Positions 1-11,697 of a stretch of DNA of 64,000 bases are shown piece after piece; positions within the stretch are counted from its first letter, which is position 1, and every line of letters starts with the position of its first letter. Source of the DNA: Branchiostoma floridae (lineage: Eukaryota; Chordata; Leptocardii; Amphioxiformes; Branchiostomatidae); NCBI RefSeq assembly GCF_000003815.2, contig NC_049987.1, forward strand, positions 22,121,218-22,185,217. The letters run 5' to 3'. The notes under the pieces were generated by a model, which saw only the letters and a program-made list of their open reading frames with translations, was not told where the DNA came from and made no database searches. Made by a program: the position numbers and the translations under genes.

Positions 1-354
1 AGGGTGTCGGGTCAAAATTACAGAATTACTTATTAAAAGCACACTCATAATGTCTATATCTGAATTAAGTCAAGTCAAGTATTCAGTAGGTCTTATGTGG
101 CACAAGGCACCACAATGTGAAGCATAACAATGTAATACGTGTAAGATATCTTACGTGTAAGATATCTTTCTCAATTACAGTGGAGAGCCCGATATGAATT
201 ATAATTAAGATTATTCACGGAATTTTATCTAGTGTCTTGCTGTTTGTTTTCAATTTATCACCAGTATCTTGTAACGTTAGCTTGAGAACGGTAATGCTTG
301 TCTACACTATTATTGGAATAGCCATGTAATAATAACATATCTTGCTACACAACT
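1..354. other. AT-rich intergenic DNA, nothing recognised
   Basis: No coding exon, RNA gene or clear repeat was seen. A short direct repeat (ACGTGTAAGATATCTT twice, near 137-168) is the only local structure. Confidence 0.5.
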
Positions 355-745
355 ATGGGTCCTCGCTCACACTTATGCGTGTATTCAAGTCCGTATGAGT
401 TCCATACTGACAAGGTTTGCCTTAAGCTGAGTTCATCCGTGGGTATTTATTCAAGTCCGTATGAGGTCCGTATGGAAGTTTTAGTCTCTTACAGGCCCCA
501 CAGGTCACTGTAAAAATAGTAGAAGTTGCACATATAGATGCATAACATGCCATAGGAGTAGGCTGGTCGACGAGTATGGTTTGAGACCTAGCTAATTCGT
601 CTGGCATATTATTTGTCTATATTTGTCCAATTTCTATTATTTTTCTAGTGACCAGTGGAGCCTGGTAGAGGCTAAGACGCCCATACGGACCTCATACGGA
701 CTTGAATATGTACACAAGTGACGGTGTGAACCCACCTTTAGGTAA
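355..745. mobile_element. MITE-like element with 'AAGTCCGTATG' inverted ends
   Basis: The left part reads TCACACTTATGCGTGTATTC then AAGTCCGTATGAG. The right part carries the inverse (CTCATACGGACTTGAATATG, then a GTGTGAACCCACCTT end). The interior has TTGTCCAATTTCTATTATTTTT and GAGCCTGGTAGAGGCTA, also seen in the elements at 16213-16523 and 20968-21480. No coding capacity, so a non-autonomous DNA element is the best reading; ends are approximate. Confidence 0.6.
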
Positions 746-879
746 AGTTTGTGGTCGTAAATGTCACCCTGCTGCAGAGTAAAAGTCAAAGTAAAATACA
801 AGCTCTTCTCCGCAAACGTTACCTAGAGTAAGCTGCTATGGGGCCCAAACACACACCACTTTAGAAGCTCTTACATCAC

Positions 880-1241
880 GTCACCCCAAAAAATCAAGAA
901 CATAGCCTGTCCAAGTTGAAATAGAAAAAAACGGAAGTTATGCTGCAGTACCAAGGTCACATACCAGGGGGCCCAAAATCGACATTGACCTTTGCCTTCC
1001 AAGAAAAACATACCCACAAACCAAATATCATTGTAATCCATCAATCAGTTCTTGAGTTGTGCTGACAACAAAAAAACAAACAAAAAACCCTCAAACACAC
1101 AGACATACGCACACACAGACAAACGCACACAAACACAAACACAAACAGATAGGGAGAGACAAATTTCAATACGGAACTCATACAAAAAATTCAATACGGA
1201 AGTCATACGCCAGAACTATATCCGTACAAGTGTGAACCCCG
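880..1241. repeat. dispersed repeat, CA-rich tail and MITE fragment
   Basis: Positions about 930-1070 match 12050-12180: both contain a 'CCAAGGTC...GGGCCC / GTGCCC' block, 'ACCAAATATCAT.GTAATCCATCAA' and 'GTTCTTGAGTT', followed by a (ACA)-rich tract. This looks like the 3' part of a retroposon. Bases 1168-1241 are a fragment of the 'AAGTCCGTATG' MITE family. Confidence 0.5.
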
Positions 1242-1826
1242 GCCTCCGTACGCGGTGGCCCAACACGAACACCTGGTGGCGAGGTTATGTCTATAGTTAC
1301 GGGGCATGACGACTAGATGTTTATCTAGTGAGCCCGTAGAGCACAAAGGACTCGCGTGTACTGATGCGTAAACCATGGGTCGTTGTGTAAACATAGTTTC
1401 TATCTGATTTCTCTCTGGGAAAATAGATAGTAAAGATTGTCCCAAGTGAACTTGATAAAAGTAGATGAAACACTCACACACAGGTCTGTAATGAATGGTT
1501 GATGACCCGCATAGATGTGCATATGTTGTTATAAGGCCTGGTCATTTGCTATAACTACCGAATAAAATCCATGCGTAAGCATCTTTAAAAAAATCCCTAT
1601 AAGTGTGGTTGTTAGTAGTAGTGTTACTACTGTCATAATCTTACTGACAATTGTAGTAGTAGTACTTTCGACTGTAGTCCCACTAGAGTAAGCTTATACA
1701 GTAGATGCCAGTTACTTACACAAGGGATTACTGCAGACTTCTATCAATTGAACGGAATCCCCAAAACCCGAACCGGTGCGGTCCAGTTGGATAACTTCGC
1801 ATTGTTGCCCTACTCGGATAATTGGG

Positions 1827-2110
1827 GGCCGCGTAGCACAGTGGTAGTGTATTCGGCCCGTGACCGAGAGGTCGCCGGTTTGAATCCGCCTGCCGTGTTG
1901 CCGGTCTTGTGCCCTTGGGAAAGGCACTTTACACGACTTTCCTCACTTTACTCAAGTGAAAATGAGTCGTCCCTCGGATAGGACGTTAAATGGAGGTCCC
2001 GTGTCTGGGGAGAGCCACACCCCGGGCACGTTAAAGAACCCGCCACATGTGCGATGGTGCGGTGTGAGTGGTTCAAAACCTACAGTTCCTTGGCCGCACC
2101 TGGGGCAATT
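1827..2110 (+). mobile_element. tRNA-derived SINE
   Basis: The 5' end resembles a tRNA: an A-box-like stretch (TAGCACAGTGGTAGTG) and a B-box-like stretch (GGTTTGAATCC) are spaced as in polymerase III promoters. The body continues with 'GGGAAAGGCACTTTACACGA', 'ACTCAAGTGAAAATGAGT' and 'GGACGTTAAATGGAGGTCCC', all of which recur in partial copies at 15355-15575 and 45690-45780. The lack of a complete cloverleaf and the long non-tRNA body argue against a working tRNA gene. Confidence 0.75.
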
Positions 2111-2746
2111 ACTGTCGTATTGAGGTCACCTGAGTGGCGCCGAATGGCAGCTCGCTCCAGACCCTTGCGATTTAGCCCCGCCTATTGTAAGCTCCTCGCA
2201 ATTCAGCCCCTGGCTGCAAAGAGTGAGTAGTCGGCCAACCCAATAACCAATAACCAATAATTGCATGAAATTCGCTGGTGTGTCAGTAGTTTCAGATAGT
2301 CTGATGTGTTCGTAATTAACATACTTCCAAGTGCAGGTATCGTGATAGGTAGACACACACACACGCACATCATCAACATCAGTTTAATACATTCTATTTA
2401 ATGGCAGAAAACTACAAAAGCATGTTTCTTAAGTTTAAACATCACTGAGAGGACAACTGTGTTTCAACAGTTTTTTTACGTACATAATTTGATCTGCCTG
2501 ATTGCAACATACCCATATCACTATCTTATCGGTAAAATTCATATTAAATCCTTTTTTTCAATATTGCCAGCCGATTTTGGGCATTATAGTAGCTATATCC
2601 CCATCTTGAAGGTGGTGAGGTACAACCTAAAAACTATCGTTTGCCTGATGTTTTCCTGTGCTATTGAAGCTATCAAACACCTTAGCCTACAGTACAAACC
2701 CCATTATAACTTCATGAAGGTTTGTGTTCTAATTGTAACTCTTGTT

Positions 2747-4620
2747 CTAATCTGTCCCTGAGTAGATATTTTCCTTATCCCAGAAGTCACATTTTTCCTT
2801 GTTATAGGCGTTAACCATGACGTTATGTGGAGTGGTGAAGTTCATGTTGGGGTACTGGTTCCCTTCGCTGTACCTGGGCCAGTTCAGGGCTGACTTCAGG
2901 ACACTGTTTGGGATGTAGACGTGCGGACCAGGTTTGTTCGGGTCCCCCGTGTGTGCGAAGTTACCGTAGTGGTACGCCATGGTGTCGGCCAGGATCTGTT
3001 CGTCAGGAGTGAAGCTTATGTTCACCAGATGGTTTGTTTGAAACACAAAAGGAATGTCTTCACCGTGACAGACGTGGCCATTACAGTACTTAAAGTCGTG
3101 CCAAAAGTTCTTGAAGGACCAGACATGATCAAAAACGTAAAGCCAAACATCCTGTTCGCCACTTGCGACTGCGTTTCGGATAGCATTTCGAGTTGGACAT
3201 GCGAAAACCCAGTCTGTCACGGCCTGAGACAAAAACGGACGGTAGTCTGACGTTTGAGGCGGGTTATACTCACGAAGCGCTACCGGGCCTTTTCCATGGA
3301 GAAAGGCCAAAACAGCAGCGTCCAACTCAAGTTTAGACACGGACTTGCCAAACGCTATATAAACGTACAGAACAGCTTCTTCCCCTACATTGCCTATGAT
3401 GAACGGTTTCTTCTGAAACTGTCCCTTTGCAAAACTATCTACAGTTTGTCTGGGCAAAACGTCACCATCTACTGTAGGGCCCCACTGAAGAAATATTTCT
3501 AGCAGTCGGAAAGGGTCAGCTACGTATGTAATAGCTCCTTCTTGGGCGTCAAGAATAACATCAGATGACTTGGAGCGAAGACACTTCATATCCCCGGCAG
3601 AACAGTTCGCGAGCTTGGCAACGTCATTCCCGAGACGAATCGCCTCAAACTGAGTCTTGTGAGTGATGGAGAACGGCACACTCAGCATGATGGCCTGGTG
3701 GAACAGGTCTGCGGCCCTGGCGGATGTCAGAAGAACTGCAACCGAATCTGACCCGGCGCTCTGTCCGATAACGGTCACTTTGTCCTTGTCCCCGCCAAAG
3801 TCAGCGATGTTCTGCTGGACCCACTTGAGTGCCTCAATCTGATCTAGTGTCCCATAGTTTCCCCTGGCGTCGTCTTCCCCCTCACCGGTCACAAGATAGC
3901 CGAAAGCCCCAAGTCTGTAGTTGGTCGTCACGACTACGGTGTTGGTCTTGTTGGCCAAAATCCGCCCGTCATACACCATAGCACCGGCCGTGCCGTACCT
4001 ATTGTAAATTTATGAAAACTTGCTTGATTTTCTGTTTACAAATTGTGTAAGTTTTCGTTATAGATCTACACATTTCATTCAATTGCATAAATGACTCCTG
4101 GCAAAATACTGTGAACGTGATAGTGTGTGATCGAAATAAAAGAAACAACTAAACAAACAAATAAACAAACAAACCTATACTCTCCGCCATGAAGCCAACA
4201 CATTACAGGCAGCCTGACAGTAGAGTTCGCTAGAACGGATCTGGGTACGAAAACGTTAAGGTACAGGCAGTCTTCGCTCTGTGTCCTGTTCTTGTCGCGG
4301 TTACAGGTGTGCTGGTAGTCGGTGTCGCCCGGGTGACACCCTCCCTGTCGACACGCTGGGCCCGGTACGGTGCCGTCGCGGACGTCCGGCGCCCAGGACT
4401 TGTTGTACGCCTGAGGAGACCTCCAGCGAAGCTCTCCAACCGGAGGAACCCCGAACGGGAGCCCGAGAAAGATGGCCCCTTCCTCCGCGTACATGCCCCG
4501 CACGTCTCCATACCGAGTGTGGACGATCGGACCGTCCGGTTTCGGGGGTAGGGCACAGACGGGCCCGACGGAAACAAGGGCTGCGATGGACAAAAGCTGA
4601 GAGATCGTTGTCGTCGCCAT
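2747..4620 (-). CDS. carboxylesterase type B (cholinesterase-like), copy A
   Basis: A two-exon secreted esterase of 565 residues. Exon 1 is 4620-4175, exon 2 is 3998-2747, with a phase-2 GT-AG intron. The N-terminus is a likely signal peptide (MATTTISQLLSIAALVSVG). The alpha/beta-hydrolase core shows the type-B signature EDCLYLNVFVP, an HGG oxyanion-hole motif, the nucleophile in GQSAG (Ser229), a Glu in GNVGEEAV and the catalytic His in VCHGEDIPFVF, so the triad looks intact. The C-terminus (KCDFWD) recalls the 'crystal protein / cAMP-regulated D2' branch of the family. Substrate cannot be told. It lies head-to-head with copy B; the start was chosen by matching the two copies. Confidence 0.88.
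3999..4174 (-). other. intron unique to esterase copy A
   Basis: A 176-bp intron interrupts copy A after 'HGGEY', with donor GTTTGT and acceptor ACAATAG. Copy B is continuous at the same place (HGGQYIGGTG). The 5' half is a (GTTT)n-like run. Removing it restores one open frame through exon 2. Confidence 0.8.
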
Positions 4621-5775
4621 ACTTAGATAGATAGCCTGGATGCCAGACTCCGATCAAGGCGATACCGATCCCTACAGGTATACCCTTCGGCCGGGAAAAA
4701 CATCGCTCCCGCTCCCAGAGTTGGTGCCTTAGCCTGAGTTTTCTCTTTGTCTAACAGAGGGGCCTGTAATAAAGTTTCTTCGGGGCCCTGTAGTCGAGTA
4801 GCCGTCCTTTGTTGGCCCTGGAGACAGTCTGGCACCCAGGCTATACTAAGATAACGTTTAACTGGTGTCAGCAGGTTGATTTCGACCCTTTGAACTCGTG
4901 ACCCAATTACGAAATGTTGATTAGACGCTTTCTTATCATTGTTGAATGTTGATTCGTTAGAACGGTCAGTTCGGCCCGTAGCCATTCGGGACGTAACGCC
5001 ACCATGCCAAGGAGTAGGACTGTTTCTAGACTTCCTGGATAATGTTATGCATCATATGAACTACATATACATGATGCCTGTATGTGGGTCCCGTATTTCT
5101 ATAGGTTTGGGGTATTTCTCCCCTAAATGTGGGAGCAACCAAAGTAACGCGCACCGAATGTGGAAGTAAATCTGCAGCGGCACAGAAGAGGTTGAGTTTT
5201 ACTGATCTGATGACGTAATCAGCTCAGGGAGGTAAAATAGGCAAAAAAAATACCAGTAGGATAAGGGCTTACCAAAAAGTCACCCTAACCCACACCTTAA
5301 CTTTGACCTTAACCATAACCATAACCATGGCCATAACCAAGCCCGAGTCATCCTTGACTTGGTGCCGAATCGTCCTGATCGGTTCGGGGTATGACTGTCC
5401 AGGTGCCGAAGCGTCCGACATTCCAAGGAGTCAACAATGATAAGAGCGCTAAATTTAACATTTCTTAATTAGGTCACGGGTTTAAAGGGTACACGACTGA
5501 AGAAAACAACCTGATTACACCTGGGGTCATCCTCCAGTTAAACGTTATCTTGAGTATAGCCTGGGTGCCAGACTGTTTCCAGGGCCAACAAAGGCCGGCT
5601 ACTCGAATCCAGGACCAACAGGGCCACAAGGAAATTTTACACAGCCCCTTTGTTAGACTCAGACTAAGGCACCAACTCAGAGAGCGGGAGCGATGCTTTC
5701 CCCAGCCGAAGGGTACACTTGTAGGGATCGGTATCGCCTTGCGCGGTGTCTGGCATCAAGGCTATCTATCTAAGT
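4621..5775. promoter_or_regulatory. divergent promoter region between the esterases
   Basis: This 1.15-kb stretch separates the two start codons. Its outer parts (about 4621-4870 and 5530-5775) are mirror images, sharing AGGCTATCTATCTAAGTATG just before each start and GTTAAACGTTATCTT further out, so both genes probably use the same duplicated promoter. The centre (4990-5525) is not duplicated and holds a CCATAACCATAACC-type run near 5310-5335. No convincing TATA box was seen. Confidence 0.55.
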
Positions 5776-7841
5776 ATGGCGATGACAACGATCTCCCAGC
5801 TTTTGGCCATCGCAGCCCTTGTTTCCATCAGGCCCGCCGGTGCCCTACCTCCGAAACCGGAAGGTCCGATCGTCCACACTCGGTATGGAGACGTGCGGGG
5901 CATGTACGCGGAGGAAGGGGCCATCTTTCTCGGGCTCCCGTTCGGGGTTCCTCCGGTTGGAGAGCTACGCTGGAAGCCTCCGCAGGTAGGACTGTGTACC
6001 AAAACCCCGGACCTGTACCGTATCTGTACAACTGTTCAGGTACAGGTCCGGACCTGAACACTTGGTGTACCTGTACCTGTACCTAAACAAGCTAAATCAC
6101 TAGTGGACTCTCTTCATAAGATTCAAGACTCTTGTCTCAAAGATAACATCTTTATAACCTGGAAGTTGAGGATTGAGACAACTGAAATATAAATTGTTTT
6201 GAGACTAAAATATGTAAATACTAGTACTCAGAGATGACAATTTACCACTAAAATAGACAGTTCGGTACATTTTTCACTAACCGATACTAACCATAACTGT
6301 TTAGTGCAGGTACAGATCCGGACCTGTACCTAACCCCATGTATCTAAAATTTGCCCTATCCTTAGGCGTACAACAAGTCCTGGGCGCCCGACGTCCGCGA
6401 CGGCACCGTACCGGGCCCGGCCTGCCGACAAAAAGGGTGTAGACTAGTCGATATAGACTATCAGCACACTTGTAACCGCGACAAGAACAGGACACAGAGC
6501 GAAGACTGCCTGTACCTGAACGTTTTCGTGCCCAGATCCGTTCTAGCGAACTCTACTGTCAGGCTGCCTGTGATGTGTTGGTTTCATGGCGGACAGTATA
6601 TTGGCGGCACGGGATCTGCTATAGTGTATGACGGGCGGATTTTGGCCAACAAGACCAACACTGTAGTTGTCACCACCAACTACAGACTCGGGGCGTTCGG
6701 CTATCTTGTGACCGGTGAGGGAGAAGACGACGCCAGGGGAAACTATGGGACACTAGATCAGATTGAGGCACTGAAGTGGGTCCAACAGAACATCGCCGAC
6801 TTCGGCGGGGACAAGGACAAAGTGACCGTATTCGGACAGAGCGCCGGGTCGGATTCGATTGCAGTTCTGCTGACATCCGCCAGGGCCGCAGACCTGTTCC
6901 ACCAGGGCATCATGCTGAGCGTGCCGTTCTCCATCACTCACAAGACTCAGTTGGAGGCCATTCGTCTCGGGAACGATTTCACCAAGCTCGCGAACTGTTC
7001 TACAGGGGACATGAAGTGTCTTCGCTCTAAGACAGCCGACGACATTCTTCACGCTCAAGAAGAAGTGGGCACATACATAGCTGACCCCTTTCGGCTGCTA
7101 GAAATATTTCTTCAGTGGGGCCCTACAGTAGATGGGGACGTTTTGCCCAGACAAACTGTAGATAGTTTTGCAAAGGGACAGTTTCAGAAGAAACCGTTCA
7201 TCATAGGCAATGTAGGGGAAGAAGCTGTTCTGTACGTTTATATAGCGTTTGGCAAGCCCATGTCTAAACTTGAGTTGGACGCTGCTCTTTTGGCCTTTCT
7301 CCGAGAAAAAGCCCTGGCAACTCTTCATGAGTATAACCCGCCTCAAACATCAGACTACCGTCCGTTTTTATCTCAATTCGTGACAGACTGGGTTTTCGTA
7401 TGTCCAACTCGAAATGTCATCCGAAACGCAGTCGCAAGTGGCGAACAGGACGTCTGGCTTTACGTCTTTGATCATGTCTTTTCCTTCAAGGACTTTTGGG
7501 GACGCTATAGCTTCTGCAATGGCCACGTCTGTCACGGTGAAGACGTTCCGTTTGTGTTCCAAACCAACCAACTGGTGAACGTAAGCGCCACCCCTGACGA
7601 ACAAGTCCTGGCCGACACCATGGCGTACCACTACGGTAACTTTGCACACACGGGGGACCCGAACAAACCTGGTCCGCACGTCTACATCCCAAACAGTGTC
7701 CTGAAGTCACCTCTTAACTGGCCCAGGTACAGCGAAGGGAACCAGTACCCCAACATGAATTTCACCACTCCACATAACGTTATAGTTAACGCCTATAACA
7801 AGGAAAAGTGTGATTTCTGGGATAAGGAAAAAGTCTACTAA
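5776..7841 (+). CDS. carboxylesterase type B (cholinesterase-like), copy B
   Basis: The inverted partner of copy A: exon 1 is 5776-5985, exon 2 is 6366-7841, phase-0 intron, 561 residues. It has the same features: signal peptide (MAMTTISQLLAIAALVSI), EDCLYLNVFVP, HGG, the nucleophile in GQSAG (Ser229), Glu356 in GNVGEEAV, His460 in VCHGEDVPFVF and a KCDFWD C-terminus. An intact triad and full length suggest an active secreted or cell-surface hydrolase. Exon 2 is open throughout; between the first Cys-rich segment and copy A the differences are scattered substitutions (for example GCRLVDIDYQ against GCHPGDTDYQ). Confidence 0.88.
5986..6365 (+). other. intron unique to esterase copy B, repeat-derived
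   Basis: A 380-bp phase-0 intron (donor CAG|GTAGGA, acceptor ATCCTTAG) sits between codons that are adjacent in copy A (PPQ|AYNK). It holds inverted blocks of the type AGGTCCGGACCTG near both ends (6037-6057 and 6310-6330), a motif shared with the elements at 28280-28662 and 29642-30040. This suggests that the intron is, or contains, a mobile element. Confidence 0.75.
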
Positions 7842-8344
7842 GGCACAAATTAGAGCAAGAGTCCTTAGAGCACAAACCTCCGTGAAGTAATTATGGCGAT
7901 TGTCACGTGGGCTAAAGTGTTCGATACATCACCCTCCCCCGCCCACACACACTCAGAGGTACCACAAGAAGTATGATCAACGAAACCTATTTTGACAGCG
8001 CTGTAGTCGACAGCCTCCGTTTTCTTTTACTTCGAAATCTTTCCAAAACGCAGAAAATGCCATTTCAGAGGGTTGAATTAAAAAAAAATGACAGCTTTAA
8101 CAGTACGGCAGCATTAGTGTCGATCTATAATTCTTGAAAATCCAAAACTTTAAAATACACCGCGATGATCAAAATCGCCTTGCAATATCGGGACCTTGAT
8201 ATCTACAGACATGCAGCAACATGCGAACAAATCTCCAATCTACCAAAACTGGATGTTGAGTTATAGCTGCGAGCACACAAACACACAGACACTCACGGAG
8301 TAACCAGCAAATCAGCAAGAAATTTGTCATTAATCTATGTTACC
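7842..8344. other. 3' flank of esterase B
   Basis: The first 60 or so bases match the reverse complement of the flank after copy A's stop (2680-2746). The rest is AT-rich with no gene recognised. ACACACAAACACACAGACAC near 8270 is a short simple repeat. Confidence 0.5.
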
Positions 8345-8348
8345 ATTG

Positions 8349-8804
8349 TTAGTATCTGTATCTGTATCTGTATCTATATAGCCGGTATAACCGCCCTTCG
8401 GCGTATACGTAACACACCAGCTTCGTAGGCACGCGGTGCGGCACTGAACGATCCGTCACACCTAACTTTTGCACATCTATCTGCAAGCGTTCTTTAAAAC
8501 TATCCAGAGAAGATGCCCCTAGTGTGCTTGGTGATAACAAATTACACTCTACGATAGTTCTGGGAAAATACGAATTTTTGAACACATCAATCCTAGGTTG
8601 GTAACTCTTGTATTTGAAGTCATGGCTGTTTCTTGTTCTTTTTTGAGCTGGTATTAGATACTTATCAGTCGGTACGTCCGCCAGTTTATTGGTCATTTTG
8701 TACATCATGCAATAGTAATCATAGTAATTTATAACACATAGAATTTTTTTATTTGATACTACAAAAGCACAACAACTTTCGTCAGGTCTTCTACAATTAT
8801 ACAT
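8349..8804 (-). pseudogene. LINE reverse transcriptase, C-terminal fragment (CR1/jockey-like)
   Basis: A 151-codon frame has the typical end of a non-LTR retrotransposon polyprotein: TRNSHDFKYKSY, then YFPRTIVECNLL and SLDSFKERLQ. The 3' end on this strand runs into a (GATACA)n-type tail at about 8351-8375, as in retroposed LINEs with short-repeat tails. The upstream part is missing, so this is a dead, 5'-truncated copy. It interrupts only the right arm of the inverted duplication and is therefore probably younger than it. Confidence 0.75.
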
Positions 8805-9186
8805 ACATGTATGAGGTAATGGAAGTTGTTAGTTTGATAACAATGAAAACTTTGAATGTAAATGTAGTTGAATGTAATTGAGGTAACTTTTCCTTATTAA
8901 AGTTTGTAACTTGCAGATGAAATGTTTAATTTTATTCAGAACTCAAATTAACATTGAAGCAATCTTAAAAATAGTTTTTTTTTTTTGAAAGATCAATTTT
9001 AATACCGATATGAAGGTGATCTCTGTGTTTGGGGAATGTTGTTATCAGGCAAATCAAATGATGTACGTGTCTCAAAATGTTGAAACACAGTTGTCCTTCC
9101 TGTGATGTACAATAAACATACTTAAGAACCATACTCTTGTAGGCTTCTGCCATTGAATAGTATTACGCTGCTGCCGAGCCAGTTTT

Positions 9187-9434
9187 GTGTGTGTGTTAAC
9201 CTATTTAGTAGCATGGCGCTTGGACGTATGCTATAAGTTGTATGCTAATAGTAGCACTGTTCGTGTGTGTGTGTGTGTGTTTGTGTGTCTGTGTATTTGT
9301 GCGTGTATGATGCGTATGTGTGTGTCTGTTTGTCTGTGCGTGCGTGCGTATGTGTCTGTGCGTGTGTGCGTGTGTGTGTGTATGCGTCTCTCTGTGTGTG
9401 TGTGTGTGTGTGTCTGTGTGTGCGCACATTTGTC

Positions 9435-9465
<31 letters not shown>

Positions 9466-9540
9466 ATGCGTCTCTCTCTCTCTCTGCGTGTTTGTGTGTG
9501 TGTGTTTGTACGCACATGCGTCTGTGTGTGTGTGCCCAAA
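9187..9540. repeat. (TG)n-rich microsatellite
   Basis: About 350 bp of imperfect TG repeats with TGCG, TCTC and TGTC interruptions. Long open frames on both strands here are by-products of the repeat. Confidence 0.95.
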
Positions 9541-9654
9541 GATTTAACGGTAGATCTACTCACGACTCCCTGCTCAAAAAGACCGTGTGCCTTCTGTTCC
9601 GTAGCTGATCGGCCGTCGGAAGCACGGAACCGGTCGGCCCGCTATACCGCCTCA

Positions 9655-9945
9655 TGCCGCCAGAAATCCTTTCTTCTGGATCACAAGGTTCAAGGTTCCA
9701 ATCCCGCTCTGACTGTTGGAGTTCTAAACTACGACGTACACGCTGCAGGTGGATGTTTGTGAGCCGCCTGTTTCTTGTTTTAGCAGGGTCACAAGAGACT
9801 AGAATGCCCTTCCCGACTTCTCGTCGCCAGCACAGAAATCCCTTCTTTCGGATCACAAGGTTCAGGGTTCGGATCTCGACCTGACTGTTGGCGTCCTAAA
9901 CCACAATATTCACGCTGCAGTTGGATGTTGCAGTCTTTCGATATG
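9655..9945. repeat. two-copy repeat, about 185 bp apart
   Basis: Bases about 9660-9760 and 9835-9935 share 'AGAAATCC.TTCTT..GGATC', 'ACAAGGTTCA.GGTTC' and 'CACGCTGCAG.TGGATGTT'. This is a diverged tandem duplication of unknown origin. Confidence 0.6.
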
Positions 9946-11457
9946 AGGTTGTAAACCGTCTGTCTCGTGAATCAGATAGAAGATGACCACGAGAGACAAA
10001 GAGAACCCACCACGCTTCTCAAAGAAGGATAAGAGTACGCCCTTAAGTGTGCTATGGCTCAAGCCCTTCAGTTTCTAATGCAGCTTGTACTTTATACCGA
10101 CTCCAACTTTACCAACCTTGTGCTGCGCTTTAGTGTGGTGTACTGATTATGTAGGCTGTAGCCTGGGTGCAGACTGCAGATATAGTCACTAAAAGCCAGA
10201 GATGTACGCTGATATCAGTAAGCCTACCCTTGGGGGGAAAGATCAGCACTACTAACAACCATTAGGGTGGGGTTAACTAAACAAAGGGAGAGAAAAAATG
10301 AAATAAAAAGGCTTCAGGCTCCCAAAAAGTACACTTGACCAACATGGTTCCATTTCCCTAAGATATCCTCAATTCCTTCACTTCCTACTTTTTTCTTTCC
10401 TTTGGTCTTGTCTTGTGATGGTATCGCACTCTCACGACACTGCGTCCTTGTTTAAAATCACAGTACTTAGACGTAGAGCAGATAAGTTAATACTAAAATC
10501 ATACTCTCCGCATAATTAGTCACCTGAGGAGTTTACGTTACCAAGACAAATAATTCCCTCCTAGAGCTACCAGTAGACAGGAAAGAACTAAATATATAAT
10601 ACTGACAATCATTCTAATGTTGGAATGTGGCGGATTTCCTTTCGTCGATAACATTCATCAGAACTTTAGATTGCTTTTAGAGTGCTCAAAGTATTTCATT
10701 GTTCTCCCAACTACGAGAAGAAAAGACGCTGTGTACAAGTTGAATGTAGCGTGTACATTCCGCAGCTATACTCGTAGCAACCTTTTGGAGACTTGGTATC
10801 TCTAATCACTTGTGACTTCGTGGTTAGGTCACCATTGCCGGTTGAGTCGGTTGAGCAGTTTTGGAGAACGAAAAGTACGATGTAAAAGACAACAAAAACA
10901 CAAAACGGACAAAAAATAATTGAACAGAATGCCTTGTACATAGTTATTGGCACAAACTTTACGTTTTCGTTTCCGCAAACAGCGCGACCGGGCCCGGGGT
11001 AGGAAATGTGACGTAGGCCTTAGTAGGATATTCTTAAATAAACGACGCCTTTGAAAGGCATAATCACAAACACATACCTCCATATCTTTTACATCTTAAA
11101 AACGGATTTATCTTACTAACTGAATTCATTCGTGACTGATGAACCTCTCCAACGACACTGGACCTAATCTCTAACTAGATATACTGGAGACAGAGAAGTT
11201 GGGATGAAAGATTGTAACCTGGCCCCTTTTTCCTGTTATTAGACTCCACAAGATAATAATGGGGCAATGAAGAATGTTAAGATCATCCCTCCCAATATCT
11301 GCTTAGAGCTAACACCAGACCTAAACAGTGGTTATGTACATGTAGTTGATATGATACTATATGTCTGCTATGTTTTCCATTGCCCTCCACATATCTGCTT
11401 GGAGATTTAACCAACCCAAAGTCCCCAACTGCACCTGGGATACCTGACACTACTGCT
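9946..11457. other. intergenic DNA with one dispersed repeat
   Basis: No gene was recognised. About 10845-10990 is a dispersed repeat also found at about 19090-19225: both have GAGCAGTTT..G, AAAGACAACAAAAACACAA and CGTTTTCG.TT..GCAAACAG. Confidence 0.5.
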
Positions 11458-11697
11458 ACTCTCCAAGCAGAGGTTGGGTTATACTCCAAAACGAGGTTAC
11501 TATTGGGGTGGGTGGGGCGCGCAAGTAGTGGCCGCGAGTGGAAAGACTTGTTTTGGTACCTTTTTATGCGTTCTTGTCACGGGTTTTCTATGATGTCAGT
11601 TTTTTTTTTTTGGCTGGCGAAGAAAAACCTGACAAAATAGATAGCCCGACAAAAACGCCTATAGAAGAGGACGGAGCCTAACCTCTGCTTGAAGAGT
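11458..11697. mobile_element. MITE, CTCTCCAAGCAGAGGTT ends
   Basis: The left end is CTCTCCAAGCAGAGGTT and the right end AACCTCTGCTTGAAGAG, an inverted pair. No coding capacity. It belongs to the foldback family also present at 14069, 36462 and 47058. Confidence 0.75.

Larger units (their letters stand above)
2385..9165. repeat. large inverted duplication (two esterase arms)
   Basis: The left arm (about 2385-4990) is the reverse complement of the right arm (about 5520-9165). Homology covers both esterase genes, about 250 bp upstream of each start codon, the 3' flanks just after each stop, and a distal block: 2401-2560 matches the reverse of 9000-9150, both reading ATGGCAGAA..CTACAA.AG on opposite strands. 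The right arm is longer because it holds a LINE fragment (8349-8804) and extra AT-rich DNA. The spacer is about 0.5 kb. A duplication-inversion followed by insertion explains this; the assembly could also have joined two haplotypes, but the two sequences clearly differ. Confidence 0.8.

Noticed and set aside
1827-1900. Functional tRNA gene
   Set aside because: A- and B-box-like sequences are present, but there is no complete cloverleaf and the sequence continues into a shared SINE body.
4230-4657. Overlapping open frames on both strands over esterase exon 1
   Set aside because: Shadow frames of a GC-rich coding exon; only the frame continuing through EDCLYLNVF has family motifs.
5300-5340. 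Telomere-like or satellite tract (CCATAACC repeats)
   Set aside because: Only three or four short imperfect units; ordinary low-complexity sequence.
9187-9762. Long Cys/Val-rich and Thr/His-rich open frames on both strands
   Set aside because: They are reading frames of a TG/CA microsatellite; all frames lack stops because the repeat does.
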